64,000 bases of DNA, taken from the NCBI RefSeq assembly GCF_943193185.1, contig NZ_CALPDE010000011.1, positions 1 through 64,000 on the forward strand, written 5' to 3'. The notes below the pieces were generated by a model. The model worked only from the letters and a program-made list of their open reading frames with translations. It ran no database searches and was not told the DNA's origin. Below are positions 7,661 through 18,408 of the stretch, in pieces. The position numbers were made by a program, and so were the translations under genes. This DNA comes from Lactococcus ileimucosae. GTDB lineage: Bacteria > Bacillota > Bacilli > Lactobacillales > Streptococcaceae. The first letter of the stretch is position 1; each line of letters starts with the position of its first letter.

Positions 7661-10600
7661 TGGATTCAGAGAGAGAGGCAGAGATTGACGCAGAGACTGA
7701 ACTTGACTCGGATGAAGATTCAGATTCTGATACTTCTACTGAGGCTGATACGGACTCGGATTCTGAGAGTTCTACTGAGGTTGATTCTGACTCGGAAATC
7801 GATGCAGAAACTGAACTTGATTCAGATGCTGATTCAGATTCCGATACTTCCACCGATGTCGATGCGGACTCGGATTCTGATACTTCCACCGAGGTTGAAG
7901 CCGACTCGGATTCTGAGAATTCCACTGAGCTTGATTCTGACTCGGAAATCGATGCAGAAACTGAACTTGATTCAGATACTGATTCTGATTCAGATACTTC
8001 CACTGAGGTAGAGGCTGATTCTGATTCGGAGAGTTCTACTGAAGTCGATGCAGACTCGGATTCGGAAAGTTCTACCGAGGTTGAGGCCGACTCGGATTCG
8101 GATACTTCCACTGAGGTTGAGGCCGACTCGGATTCTGATACTTCTACTGATGTAGAGGCGGACTCGGATTCTGAGAGTTCTACTGAGGTTGATGCAGACT
8201 CGGATTCTGAGAGTTCTACTGAGGTTGAGGCCGACTCGGATTCTGAGAGCTCTACTGAAGTCGATGCAGACTCAGATTCGGATACTTCCACTGAGGTTGA
8301 GGCCGACTCGGATTCAGAAAGTTCTACTGAGCTTGATTCTGACTCGGAAATCGATGCAGAAACTGAACTTGATTCAGATACTGATTCTGATTCAGATACT
8401 TCCACTGAGGTAGAGGCTGATTCTGATTCGGAGAGTTCTACTGAGGTTGATGCAGACTCAGATTCTGAAAGTTCTACCGAAGTTGATGCGGACTCGGATT
8501 CGGATGCTTCTACCGAGGTTGATGTGGATTCGGATTCGGATACTTCCACTGAGGTTGATGCCGATTCAGATTCAGATACTTCCACCGAGGTTGAGGCTGA
8601 CTCGGATTCTGAGAGCTCTACCGAGGTTGATGCCGACTCAGATTCAGAAAGTTCTACTGATGTAGAGGCCGACTCAGATTCAGATACTTCCACTGAGGTT
8701 GATGCAGACTCAGATTCGGAAAGTTCTACCGAGGTTGAGGCGGACTCGGATTCTGAGAGCTCTACTGAAGTCGATGCAGACTCGGATTCGGATACTTCTA
8801 CTGAGGTAGAGGCGGACTCGGATTCAGAGAGTTCTACTGAGGTTGATGCAGACTCAGATTCGGATACTTCTACTGATGTTGATGCGGACTCAGATTCCGA
8901 TACTTCCACCGATGTCGATGCGGACTCGGATTCTGATACTTCCACCGAGGTTGAAGCCGACTCGGATTCTGAGAGTTCCACTGAGCTTGATTCTGACTCG
9001 GAAATCGATGCAGAAACTGAACTTGATTCAGATGCTGATGCTGATTCTGATTCTGAGAGTTCTACTGAGGTAGAAGCTGACTCAGATTCGGAAAGTTCTA
9101 CTGAGGTCGATGCAGACTCGGATTCAGAAAGTTCTACTGAGCTTGATTCTGACTCGGAAATCGATGCAGAAACTGAACTTGATTCAGATGCTGATTCGGA
9201 TTCAGATACTTCCACCGAGGTTGAGGCGGACTCTGATTCGGAGACTTCTACTGAGGTTGATGCCGACTCTGATTCTGAGAGCTCTACTGAAGTCGATGCA
9301 GACTCTGATTCGGATACTTCCACTGAGGTTGATGCGGATTCGGATTCGGAGAGTTCTACCGAGGTTGATGCGGATTCTGATTCGGAGAGTTCTACTGAAG
9401 TCGATGCAGACTCTGATTCGGAAAGTTCTACCGAGGTTGATGCAGACTCTGATTCAGATACTTCCACTGAGGTTGATGCAGACTCTGATTCGGAAAGTTC
9501 TACTGAAGTCGATGCAGACTCTGATTCGGAAAGTTCTACTGAGCTTGATTCTGACTCGGAAATCGATGCAGAAACTGAACTTGATTCAGATGCTGATGCT
9601 GATGCTGATTCTGAGAGTTCTACTGAGGTAGAAGCTGACTCAGATTCGGAAAGTTCTACTGAGGTCGATGCAGACTCAGATTCAGAAAGTTCTACCGAGG
9701 TTGATGCCGACTCAGATTCGGATACTTCCACTGAGGTTGATGCCGACTCAGATTCGGAGAGTTCTACCGAGGTTGATGCCGATTCGGATTCGGAGAGTTC
9801 CACCGAGGTTGATGCCGATTCGGATTCGGAGAGTTCTACCGAGGTTGATGCAGACTCGGATTCGGATACTTCCACCGAGGTTGAGGCGGACTCTGATTCG
9901 GAGACTTCCACTGATGTTGAAGCCGACTCTGATTCTGAGAGCTCTACTGAAGTCGATGCCGACTCTGATTCGGATACTTCCACTGAGGTTGATGCTGACC
10001 CGGATTCTGAGAGTTCTACTGATGTAGAGGCTGACTCTGATTCGGAAAGTTCTACTGATGTAGAGGCCGACTCTGATTCGGAAAGTTCTACCGAGGTTGA
10101 TGCAGACTCGGATTCTGAGACTTCTACTGATGTAGATGCGGACTCTGATTCAGATACTTCCACTGAGGTTGATGCGGATTCAGATTCGGATACTTCCACT
10201 GAGGTTGATGCAGACTCGGATTCAGAAAGTTCTACCGAGGTTGATGCAGACTCGGATTCGGAGAGCTCTACTGAAGTCGATGCAGACTCTGATTCGGAAA
10301 GTTCTACCGAGGTTGATGCAGACTCGGATTCAGATACTTCCACTGATGTTGAAGCCGACTCGGATTCTGAGAGCTCTACTGAAGTCGAGGCGGACTCGGA
10401 TTCCGATACTTCCACTGAGGTCGATGCGGACTCTGATTCGGATACTTCTACTGAAGTTGATGCGGACTCTGATTCGGAGAGCTCTACCGAGGTTGATGCG
10501 GACTCTGATTCAGATACTTCCACCGATGTCGAGGCGGACTCTGATTCGGAAAGTTCTACTGAGGTAGAGGTCGATTCGGATTCAGATACTTCCACCGAGG

Positions 10601-13600
10601 TTGATGCGGATTCAGATTCTGAGAGTTCTACTGAGGTAGAGGCTGACTCAGATTCGGAAAGTTCTACTGAGGTAGAGGCCGACTCGGATTCAGAAAGTTC
10701 TACTGAGGTAGAGGCCGACTCGGATTCTGAGACTTCTACTGATGTAGATGCGGACTCGGATTCAGATACTTCCACTGAGGTTGATGCGGATTCAGATTCG
10801 GATACTTCCACTGAGGTTGATGCAGACTCTGATTCAGAAAGTTCTACCGAGGTTGATGCCGACTCGGATTCTGAGAGCTCTACTGAAGTCGATGCAGACT
10901 CTGATTCGGATACTTCCACTGAGGTTGATGCCGACTCGGATTCGGAGAGTTCTACTGAGGTAGAGGCTGATTCGGATTCCGATACTTCCACTGAGGTTGA
11001 TGCCGACTCGGATTCGGATACTTCCACTGAGGTTGATGCGGACTCGGATTCGGATACTTCTACTGAAGTTGATGCGGACTCGGATTCGGAGAGTTCTACT
11101 GAGGTAGAAGCTGACTCAGATTCGGAGAGTTCTACTGAGCTTGACTCTGACTCAGAAAGAGAGGCAGAGATGGACGCAGACACTGAACTTGATTCTGAAA
11201 GCTCAGCTGAAGTTGATGCGGACTCGGAAGCAGACTCTGAAACCATAGTTGATTCAGATGATGAAGCAGACTCGGATTCAGATACAACAATTGAGAGTGA
11301 TTCGGATTTGTCTAGCGAGTCACTTGTTGATGCGATTACTGATGTTGATTCAGATTGTGAAACAGATGTCGAAATTGAAGCGGAGACTGATTGTGATTCA
11401 GAAACTGAAGCAGATACAGATTGCGATTCAGACTGGGAGACTGATTGTGATTCGGATATTGAAAGAGAAGCAGATTCAGATGTTGAGAGAGAATCTGAGC
11501 TTGAGTAAGATGTCGAAAGTGAGGATGACAACGACTCAGAGCTTGATACTGACACTGATTCTGAACCACTTTCAGATTGTGAAACCAAGGCTGACTCGGA
11601 TGCTGATAGAGAGCCTGATTCTGAGGAGGATTCCGACTGTGAAGCGGATACACTCATGGACTCTGAACCTTCTGGACTGAACACGTAAATCACCTTATTG
11701 TGCTCAGTTGTCGTATCTGTGATTTCTGTTGTAGTTGGTTGCGTTACCCCTTCAGGCAAGAATGAATTCCCGTCTTCCAGATAAGTATAACCTTCTGGAA
11801 CGTTGGTCTTTGTATAAAGCTCTGATGTCCAATCGATGGTATTGCCCACGTTGGCCGGGACATTAGCAGCCCCCGCCATCTCACTTCCCACCTGGTTCGA
11901 GGAGGAGGATACTGGCAAACCAGAGATAACATCAATGTAGGTATAACTTACATTTGGATTGCCCTCACCATACACATAAACATTATACTCGTTGGTAGTC
12001 CCTTCTTGAGGAACGACTGCATAATTTGCTTGTCCCCATTGATCACCATTATCAGCTATAGATGTTGCATCACCACTTGGTTGCCCCTCGGTGCCTGTTG
12101 GGACATCCTTAGAAATTTGCGTTGTTTCATTATCTGCACCAATAGCCCACTTGTAACCAGCTGGCATGTTATCAATAGCATACTTCTTATCAACCAAATT
12201 AAGGGTCTGCCCGATAAAGTTCGTATCTTGATTAAGAGGAACTGTCGTAGTCCCTACATTCTTACCATTTTGATCCACATAGTTGATTTTGATATCCCCA
12301 ACTGGAAGTGCTCTGGTCTGAATTTCACGTGTATTTGAAGTAATCAGATTACTTGTCGTGCCATTTGTTTGTGTCCAATTGTTGTTTACCATTTTCAACT
12401 GACCAAACTGACCAGTTAAGTCTGGCGTGTTAGGCATGCTGTTTACGCCTGTCCATGCGTTCAAGCTCGAGTTGTTCATAATGAACGTACCGTAACCTCG
12501 GATAACTCCTCCTGCAGCTGGCGCTCCATTTGTATTTAAAAGACTCAAATGGAGAGATTTCGGAGAAATAAACTCAACTTTAGAGTTCGATGAGTTCACG
12601 TTAATCAGCGGCCCTGACTGATTCCACTGATTCGCATCTATCACAGCACCAGCATTAACTTGAACAGACTGGTTTTGATAGATGTAAAAGAGACTATATG
12701 GAGCCTTTGATTTTGACAAAGTCAGGTTAAAGTTTTGGCCAAAAATGTACTGGGCATCTGCTTTAGCACCATTACCACCATGGATAAAGTATTGCCAACC
12801 TTCTTGTGACCAAGTAACATTATCTCCAGCAGTAATCTGGTCAATAGCCCCGTTGATGATTGGAGTTGTGACATTGTCACTTTCAGCTCGGGCAGATACT
12901 GTAGCTCCATCCCCTATACTGAAAGAGTTCCCATAACCGACGGTTCCTGAAACAACATTTCGTCGATCAAAGTCAAAGACAGAGTCAAGCCAAGAAGAAT
13001 CAGGCCGGTTATTTTCAACACTTGCCCCATTAGAAATTTCGATCTTCGTAACCGCATGCGTCACCTGACGAAGAATACTAAAGCTATTCTTACCAGAGAA
13101 GACAGCCTTACCGTACGGTGAATAAACAGCTGTATTTCCCCACTGATTATTCGCGTGATCTTGACTGCTAAGAATCACATTATCAATATTAGTTGTTAAA
13201 TATCTCCCATCTGATGTTGTGACGAGCGCGTTCGATTCCGGACCATTCGTTGATAAGGTATGGATAAATGATACATTGGAAATTGTAACAGTCGTCTCAA
13301 AGGACGCTGAAGCTGTTGAAGCAAAACGGAACATGTTGTCCTTCAAGTTTACGGTATGCCCGTTCCCTTGCACAATCACATCACTTCCTACCGTACGCTG
13401 GTTAAAGAGATTGGCAGTATCATATGTGATTCCATCGTTAGAGGCGTCAAAGTTAGCTGTAATATCAATATAACGAATACTGTTATTATTCCATGCGGAA
13501 ACAAGCTCTGCAAATGTTGATACAGCTGCATAAGTGCCATCAGCCTGCGCCTGTGCCTTATACTGTGCATCATTGGTCACTTGACCTGGCGTAGCAACAT

Positions 13601-13952
13601 TAACTGACGTTGGCGATTTAGTATTATTAGCATTGTCAGTCAAGATGTTTTCAAACTCTGGACGGTTGCTATCAGGGTCTACAGCAACAGAGTTAGACAG
13701 CCTTCCTTCATCACTTTCCAGCGCCTTTAAGGCCGGCAATTTGAAGTTCGTTTTTGAAGCATTGGTGTCTTTCACCGAAGCCAGCGCAGTCAGATCGGCT
13801 CCCGCTGCTCCACCTCCCAAAATACTAATACTCGAAATCGTCGCATACAACCAACGTTTCTTCGACTTGTACATGCGATAGCGCAGCTTTGGCTCAGAGG
13901 TTTTCAGTTTTAAATTTTCTCTTTTACTTCTTTGTTTTTTCCTCATAGTCAT
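7476..13952 (-). CDS. Giant serine-rich repeat adhesin (SRRP), main ORF
   Basis: A 2,158-residue surface adhesin exported by the accessory Sec system encoded upstream. Residues about 1-55 form an extended signal peptide with a basic start and a [13 protein letters not shown] core like the KxYKxGKxW signals of SRRPs. Residues about 130-540 look like a beta-solenoid, pectate-lyase-like adhesive domain, followed by two MucBP-like segments ([29 protein letters not shown]). From about residue 770 on, the protein is almost pure Ser/Glu/Ala/Val/Thr repeats with a 12-residue period ([12 protein letters not shown] or -V), the substrate for GtfA/GtfB/Gtf3. The frame stops at 7476; the LPxTG anchor continues in another frame. 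A repaired protein would have about 2,374 residues. If the shift is real, the product would be released rather than anchored. Confidence 0.92.
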   Translation of the reverse strand: MTMRKKQRSKRENLKLKTSEPKLRYRMYKSKKRWLYATISSISILGGGAAGADLTALASVKDTNASKTNFKLPALKALESDEGRLSNSVAVDPDSNRPEFENILTDNANNTKSPTSVNVATPGQVTNDAQYKAQAQADGTYAAVSTFAELVSAWNNNSIRYIDITANFDASNDGITYDTANLFNQRTVGSDVIVQGNGHTVNLKDNMFRFASTASASFETTVTISNVSFIHTLSTNGPESNALVTTSDGRYLTTNIDNVILSSQDHANNQWGNTAVYSPYGKAVFSGKNSFSILRQVTHAVTKIEISNGASVENNRPDSSWLDSVFDFDRRNVVSGTVGYGNSFSIGDGATVSARAESDNVTTPIINGAIDQITAGDNVTWSQEGWQYFIHGGNGAKADAQYIFGQNFNLTLSKSKAPYSLFYIYQNQSVQVNAGAVIDANQWNQSGPLINVNSSNSKVEFISPKSLHLSLLNTNGAPAAGGVIRGYGTFIMNNSSLNAWTGVNSMPNTPDLTGQFGQLKMVNNNWTQTNGTTSNLITSNTREIQTRALPVGDIKINYVDQNGKNVGTTTVPLNQDTNFIGQTLNLVDKKYAIDNMPAGYKWAIGADNETTQISKDVPTGTEGQPSGDATSIADNGDQWGQANYAVVPQEGTTNEYNVYVYGEGNPNVSYTYIDVISGLPVSSSSNQVGSEMAGAANVPANVGNTIDWTSELYTKTNVPEGYTYLEDGNSFLPEGVTQPTTTEITDTTTEHNKVIYVFSPEGSESMSVSASQSESSSESGSLSASESALVSQSESGSESVSVSSSESLSSSLSTSYSSSDSLSTSESASLSISESQSVSQSESQSVSASVSESQSVSASISTSVSQSESTSVIASTSDSLDKSESLSIVVSESESASSSESTMVSESASESASTSAELSESSSVSASISASLSESESSSVELSESESASTSVELSESESASTSVEVSESESASTSVEVSESESASTSVEVSESESASTSVELSESESASTSVEVSESESASTSVELSESESASTSVELSESESASTSVEVSESESASTSVEVSESESASTSVEVSESESASTSVELSESESASTSVELSESESASTSVELSESESASTSVEVSESESTSTSVELSESESASTSVEVSESESASTSVELSESESASTSVEVSESESASTSVEVSESESASTSVELSESESASTSVEVSESESASTSVELSESESASTSVELSESESASTSVELSESESASTSVEVSESESASTSVEVSESESASTSVEVSESESASTSVELSESESASTSVELSESESASTSVELSESGSASTSVEVSESESASTSVELSESESASTSVEVSESESASTSVEVSESESASTSVELSESESASTSVELSESESASTSVELSESESASTSVEVSESESASTSVELSESESASTSVELSESESASTSVELSESASASASESSSVSASISESESSSVELSESESASTSVELSESESASTSVEVSESESASTSVELSESESASTSVELSESESASTSVELSESESASTSVEVSESESASTSVELSESESASTSVEVSESESASTSVEVSESESASESSSVSASISESESSSVELSESESASTSVELSESESASTSVELSESESASASESSSVSASISESESSSVELSESESASTSVEVSESESASTSVEVSESESASTSVEVSESESASTSVELSESESASTSVEVSESESASTSVELSESESASTSVELSESESASTSVEVSESESASTSVELSESESASTSVELSESESASTSVEVSESESASTSVEVSESESTSTSVEASESESASTSVELSESESASTSVELSESESASTSVEVSESESVSESSSVSASISESESSSVELSESESASTSVEVSESESASTSVELSESESASTSVELSESESASTSVELSESESASTSVEVSESESASTSVEVSESESASTSVELSESESASTSVELSESESASTSVEVSESESVSESSSVSASISESESSSVEFSESESASTSVEVSESESASTSVEVSESESASESSSVSASISESESTSVELSESESVSASVEVSESESSSESSSVSASISASLSESTLDSEYDFFKPITPSLFPAVRPITPSMTPEGSLSTSASLSESSSESISVEASESSSLSASL
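7690..11160 (-). repeat. 36-bp tandem repeat array of the SRRP stalk
   Basis: About 3.5 kb of imperfect 36-base units encode [13 protein letters not shown], interrupted by a few variants ([19 protein letters not shown]). Unit differences are mainly synonymous or L/V switches. Such arrays change length by recombination and are hard to assemble, so the copy number here should be treated as provisional. The opposite strand is open for 3.9 kb through this array because TCN serine codons read as Asp/Glu codons in antisense. Confidence 0.95.
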
Positions 13953-14077
13953 TTTACCTTTTCACTTTCATTATTTGGGTAGTTATTACTTCTTATCAAT
14001 CACCACCAAGGGCTTGATTTTATTCAGATGGCTTTCAACACGTGCTGTAATTCCCAAATAAAAATCATCATCTGGAA

Positions 14078-14287
14078 TCAAAGCAATCTCATGATAAGTG
14101 GAATAATCATGGCTATTGCAAGACTCACAGCAATAAGCGTCGCTATCAACTTTTTGTTACTGGCATCCTCTTCGATATCGTTAATAATACGATCTGACTC
14201 TGCCTGAAACAGCTGTTCAATTTCTACTTGCAGGTGTGTCATCTCTTTCAAAGATGGTTCCTGCTGTTCTTCCGAAATTTCTGACAT
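14078..14287 (-). CDS. Small tail-anchored protein of the aSec island
   Basis: A 69-residue protein with an acidic N-terminal helix and one C-terminal membrane helix (LIATLIAVSLAIAMIIPLIM). It lies between asp3 and the adhesin, where streptococcal islands carry the small Asp4/Asp5 proteins (SecE/SecG-like). The equivalence is inferred from position and topology only. Downstream, another frame stays open for over 30 codons (HEIALIPDDDFYLGI through LVVIDKK, stop near 13990) and reads like real protein, so the gene may once have continued past the membrane helix and be frameshifted near 14085. Confidence 0.6.
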   Translation of the reverse strand: MSEISEEQQEPSLKEMTHLQVEIEQLFQAESDRIINDIEEDASNKKLIATLIAVSLAIAMIIPLIMRLL

Positions 14288-14456
14288 TTTGTAGCACCTC
14301 TTTTAGCTTTGCAAACTTGGCATATTTCCATGCCTATGTTTTTAATGTTACGCTTAAATTAATATTAGATGTTTAAAAGTAATATTAAATATATTGTATC
14401 ACATTTAGGTTACATTACGGTAACGAAAAGCAAGCTATTTCAGTGTTTTAGTTTCG

Positions 14457-15276
14457 TTATTTGCCTTTTTGCTTTTGTAAAGCTAAAAGAAGCATTTGAA
14501 TTTCATACTCTGTGAGTATATCTGTTGTATTTTTAATATCTGTTTCAATCTTTCTGTCCGGAAAATATGTCTGTAATATTTCAGTCAAGGACTGGAATTC
14601 TATACTGAATTTTGCAACATCTGCTCCAGTCTTAATTTCAATATGTCCACCCTGCGTTTCAAGTTTGTCAATGATTGCTGAGAGCACCGTCTGAAAATTA
14701 GTTTCTCGGCTCACGAAAAGCAGCAGGTTGGCAGTACTGTCCGAAACCATGATACTTTCCCGGTCAGAGCTATGAATGAGCAGTTGAAACTTTTCACTTG
14801 AAGCTTGGAATTTTATAAATGTTAACTCCTCTCCCCTTTCCACTCTAACACTGTTTTCCTCTGCTTTTTCAATCAATAATATGTCATAAAAAACCAGTGT
14901 TTCATGTTTGATATTATTGAGGTTAATACTGTAGTGAGCAGCGTTATGGGGATATTGAAAAGTAAAATGTAGTCCTTCAAAATACTGTGTAGCAGTAATT
15001 TGACCAAACTGGTCACGAAAATCGATATCTACGCGGAATTGATTTTTCGGGTTTTCTTGGATAAACATAGGTTTTACCCGGCTTCAACAGTGGTAATAAT
15101 GGAGCAACACGATCTTCTCCATAGCTTCCCTTGGAATGCCAAGCTTTGATGGTCGTACCTACAGGCATCATGGGTGATGAAAAAGTCACTTGATGAGAGT
15201 CTAGCGTAATTTCTGAACCATAATTATAAGCTTGGTTGAAACGTTTTCCCCATTTGATAAGTGCAGTATCTGCCAT
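14457..15276 (-). pseudogene. asp3: Accessory Sec protein Asp3, frameshifted
   Basis: Asp3 is a soluble component that forms a complex with Asp1 and Asp2 and helps deliver and modify the SRRP during export. The N-terminal part (15276 to about 15055) carries the typical ITLDSHQVTFSSPMMPVG and RVAPLLPLLKPGKTY segments. The rest of the family fold (MFIQENPKNQFRVDIDFRDQ and onward, to 14457) is in another frame. Removing one A of the AAAA at the junction would join the two into a protein of about 270 residues, the expected size. No internal ribosome site for the second part is convincing. Either asp3 is broken, or this is a base-calling error, since the neighbouring asp genes are intact. Confidence 0.8.
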
Positions 15277-15285
15277 AAGAACTCC

Positions 15286-16878
15286 TTATAATCTAAAATC
15301 AATATCACGCCCATATTTATTGAGCAAAATGTTACGGTATTGTTTAATAAACCAACTGTTGATACCGGGAGTGTTATCATTGTGACGGCCAATAAATCCC
15401 TTATAGAGTAAAGTTGCTTTAGAATTCATGCTTTTGAGTTTTTCAACCAGCATCGAAAATGCCTTATGATCATAGTCGTCTTGCTTCATATAAGCCAATG
15501 CAAAGGTCGTCGAGTCATAATTGCCTTTTGAAAACTTATCCCAGAATTTTTGATCCAAACTCTCCGCATTGACAGTTGTTGAGCTGCCACCATGATGAAG
15601 AACCATGTCCAATGACGTGCCCCACATTTCAGGACGATTGATACGTTCATTGAGCGCTATCGTGCCAATGTTAGCCAAAGGCTTACCTACAATAACCGCT
15701 GCTGGCGACAAATCCGCCGCATAATAAAGCGCACCAAAGGTTCCCATAGAAAGACCTGATAAAATCAAGTCTTGACTGCTAAAGCCCAGCCACTCTAGCT
15801 TATCTTGAATAAACTGAGAAATATGCGCTTCAAGCTCTGAACTTCCTAGATAAAAATTCCCTCCCTCAAGACGAGGATCGCCAAACAGAATAAAAGGACC
15901 TCCCATATTGGCCATCATTCCGCGACCTTCCATCCCTTCCGCTGAGCGATAACCCGAGAAATAAACCGATAAAGGAGGCTTCATATCTCCAGGATGGAAA
16001 TAGCAGTTGACTTCTTCATTTCTAGCCTGCCTGTCAATTAAAGTTGTGGCGCCTGAGAACATCACGGATTTGTCGTTGAGATATTTTCGGAAATGAATAT
16101 TACCAACCTGTATTTCTCCCTGCCCTCCCTTAGCATAAAGTCCTATACTGGTATATACTGTATGTTCAGTATCATTATGAACAATGATTTCTTGATTTCT
16201 AAACTGCTGAGGGCTGCCCTTGATGACCTTGATAATGTTATAGTGATGTTTTTCAAGAACATAGATTCGATATTCCAGCTCCAAGTCACCGTTAACGATA
16301 GTGTCTTCTGGATAGAAGGCAAGTTTATCCCCAGCCCCAAAGTCTACGCTGTGCCTACGCCAATGCAAAACTTCTGAAAATTCGGGTGTAAATTCCCCTA
16401 TCAGCTGCATATAACTGTTTCCAAACTTAGTGGACTTCCCCTTAAAATTTGAAGATACAGCCACCGTTTCAGGTTTGACCTTGTATCCCATTTGTCCAAT
16501 GGATAAATCCCATATTTTTTCCCGAAGTCTTTCCAGACTGTCTTCCTTGGAGCGATAGGGATGCGCGAACTTCTGTTCCAAAATTTGTTCTTGATGAGGA
16601 CTAATCACCGCTTCTGCATCATAGAAAATTTGATAGGCTGGGAACTGAGCCAACTGCAAGGGAAAGGAACGCAAGAGCAGGGCATCCGCCCCTAAAACAA
16701 AGAGTGAGCGGTTGTGCTTGGGGTTAAACTCTCCCTCTACAAAAAATCTCTCCCCTGCTTCATCAGCCATCAAGTCATAGTTCCCCGGTAAGTAAATCAC
16801 ATGGAATTTCTCTTTTATAGCTTCTGAAAAAGTCAGAGCCTGCCCTCCAATTTGGATAATCTTACTTTTTTTAGCCAT
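15286..16878 (-). CDS. asp2: Accessory Sec protein Asp2 (acetyltransferase/hydrolase fold)
   Basis: A 530-residue protein. In streptococci, Asp2 is required for SRRP export and also O-acetylates GlcNAc on the adhesin. It has an alpha/beta-hydrolase domain in its C-terminal half. The nucleophile elbow GLSMG is visible in DLILSGLSMGTFGALYYAAD at about residues 365-385, with an upstream MGGPFILFGDPRLEGG strand-loop. The start overlaps the end of asp1 by 8 bases, and asp3 begins 9 bases after its stop, consistent with one transcript. Full length for the family. Confidence 0.9.
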   Translation of the reverse strand: MAKKSKIIQIGGQALTFSEAIKEKFHVIYLPGNYDLMADEAGERFFVEGEFNPKHNRSLFVLGADALLLRSFPLQLAQFPAYQIFYDAEAVISPHQEQILEQKFAHPYRSKEDSLERLREKIWDLSIGQMGYKVKPETVAVSSNFKGKSTKFGNSYMQLIGEFTPEFSEVLHWRRHSVDFGAGDKLAFYPEDTIVNGDLELEYRIYVLEKHHYNIIKVIKGSPQQFRNQEIIVHNDTEHTVYTSIGLYAKGGQGEIQVGNIHFRKYLNDKSVMFSGATTLIDRQARNEEVNCYFHPGDMKPPLSVYFSGYRSAEGMEGRGMMANMGGPFILFGDPRLEGGNFYLGSSELEAHISQFIQDKLEWLGFSSQDLILSGLSMGTFGALYYAADLSPAAVIVGKPLANIGTIALNERINRPEMWGTSLDMVLHHGGSSTTVNAESLDQKFWDKFSKGNYDSTTFALAYMKQDDYDHKAFSMLVEKLKSMNSKATLLYKGFIGRHNDNTPGINSWFIKQYRNILLNKYGRDIDFRL

Positions 16879-18388
16879 GCTGCTTAAAAACCTCCAACCA
16901 TTTTGCTTTAATCAAATGCGGTTCGTGCTGTTCGATGATGTCAATACTCGTCACTAAAGACTTGTTCCAATTTCTTAATGTTCCCATGTAGTAGACCAAA
17001 GCTTCCTTCAAATCATCCGAACTTGATATTGTCCAACCGTTTTCTCTCTCCCGCAAGAAGTCACTCTGGTGCCGTGTCAAAATTGGAATACCTGCACTGA
17101 CTGCCTTTACATGGCGCTGTATATCGTATTTTTTAGAAAGATCAACGTAAACACGCGCAATATCAAAAACAGCCTCCATCTTAAGTAAATCAAGAGGCCC
17201 CACCTGCTCAATTCTGAGCTGAGCATTAACAGCACCTACGTAGTTCAACCACTTTGGCGAGTTTTTGAGTTCCTCGATAGCATCTTCCAGATGTTTAAAA
17301 ACTCTCTTCTCTTTTTGCGCTACGACGTATTCATGAACTTTCTCATATTCTTCTGAATCAGAGTCAACACCAAAGTGCGTATTGATGAGAAGCTTTTGTA
17401 GAAAATACATACGTCTGCGATCTTCTACATCTTCCAGTTCGACAATTAAACCGTAGTCCTCATCTGAAATAGCCTCTTCAATCAAGAAAATTAAATTTTT
17501 TTCTGCTTCTTCATTTAGGTCTGCAAAACTTGCAAAAACTTTCATGATGGGCATCGTATCAGAACGTCCCAGACTGAGTTGGGGAAGAAAAACAGGAATA
17601 TAAGGCACAGTCTGATTTGTGTCCATCTGAAAAACAGTAGAATCACGAACCCAGTGTTCTGCATCAAGTGGCTCTTTTACATCTTCTGAAAGAATATGTA
17701 TCTGATTCCAGAAACTTGGAACAGCAGATATGCTTTTTTGATTTGAGTCCACCAAGACTGATTTTTCATATTTTCCAAAATTTTCGAGTAAACCTGTCGT
17801 CAAAGTCTCAAGTACATTTTCCAAAGAAAGATAAGTTTTTTGGGAGAGATAGGCATGTTCTTCCGACAAAATGGAAAGCCGTCCCTTTTCTTGGAGCAAG
17901 GTTTTCTGCCCCTTCTCATTGAAGTACTCCGACTTTACCTGAAGTCGGCTTTTATCAAAAAAGTGAATGCAGCTCATAAAGCCACGGTCATCAAAAATTT
18001 CTCGCTGAAAGCCGTCTTCAGTTCGCCAATCAATAAAGTCCATAAAGCCATAGGCATTATAAACCACCTGCCCAATGGTCTGTCCATTTTTCAAGAGCAA
18101 TACTATTGAAGGAGTATAAACTTTCTCTATGCTTTCAGGAAAAACTAAATCTTCTAGGGAGAGTGGATGACCATCTTGGATCTCGATACCTTGCAAATGG
18201 TCAAATAATCGGATAATACTTTTAACCTTGAAAGCCTGAGCATTGAGATGATAACGCAAAAAAGGCAGATGTTTTGGAAGCAAAACCGTATATTCCATAT
18301 CAGCCTTGGTAAAAAACTGCGCAAGATTGTAAATTCGATCTGAACCCAAATCAGTCTGATCCTGCCACTCCGCTAACAAATAAATCAT
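16871..18388 (-). CDS. asp1: Accessory Sec protein Asp1
   Basis: A 505-residue protein with the fold of a GT-B glycosyltransferase but without known enzymatic activity. In the Asp1-2-3 complex it binds the SRRP and supports export. The start at MIYLLAEWQDQTDLGSDRIY (18388) is chosen because GGAAAGGA lies upstream; the in-frame ATG codons at 18409-18412 overlap the secY2 stop. The C-terminal third (IPILTRHQSDFLRERENGW) resembles the donor-binding half of GT-B enzymes. It lies 20 bases downstream of secY2. Confidence 0.9.
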   Translation of the reverse strand: MIYLLAEWQDQTDLGSDRIYNLAQFFTKADMEYTVLLPKHLPFLRYHLNAQAFKVKSIIRLFDHLQGIEIQDGHPLSLEDLVFPESIEKVYTPSIVLLLKNGQTIGQVVYNAYGFMDFIDWRTEDGFQREIFDDRGFMSCIHFFDKSRLQVKSEYFNEKGQKTLLQEKGRLSILSEEHAYLSQKTYLSLENVLETLTTGLLENFGKYEKSVLVDSNQKSISAVPSFWNQIHILSEDVKEPLDAEHWVRDSTVFQMDTNQTVPYIPVFLPQLSLGRSDTMPIMKVFASFADLNEEAEKNLIFLIEEAISDEDYGLIVELEDVEDRRRMYFLQKLLINTHFGVDSDSEEYEKVHEYVVAQKEKRVFKHLEDAIEELKNSPKWLNYVGAVNAQLRIEQVGPLDLLKMEAVFDIARVYVDLSKKYDIQRHVKAVSAGIPILTRHQSDFLRERENGWTISSSDDLKEALVYYMGTLRNWNKSLVTSIDIIEQHEPHLIKAKWLEVFKQHG

Positions 18389-18408
18389 AAAGTTGTCCTT
18401 TCCTGCCA

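Noticed and set aside
7690-11160. CRISPR-like array because of regular 36-base repeats
   Set aside because: The repeats are contiguous without spacers, and encode in-frame SES-type protein repeats within the adhesin.
7624-11508. A 1,294-codon open frame on the plus strand rich in Asp, Ser, Glu and Thr
   Set aside because: It is the antisense of the serine-rich repeat array; TCN/GAN serine and glutamate codons read as D/E/S on the other strand. There is no ribosome site, and the real gene on the minus strand has signal peptide, domains and anchor.
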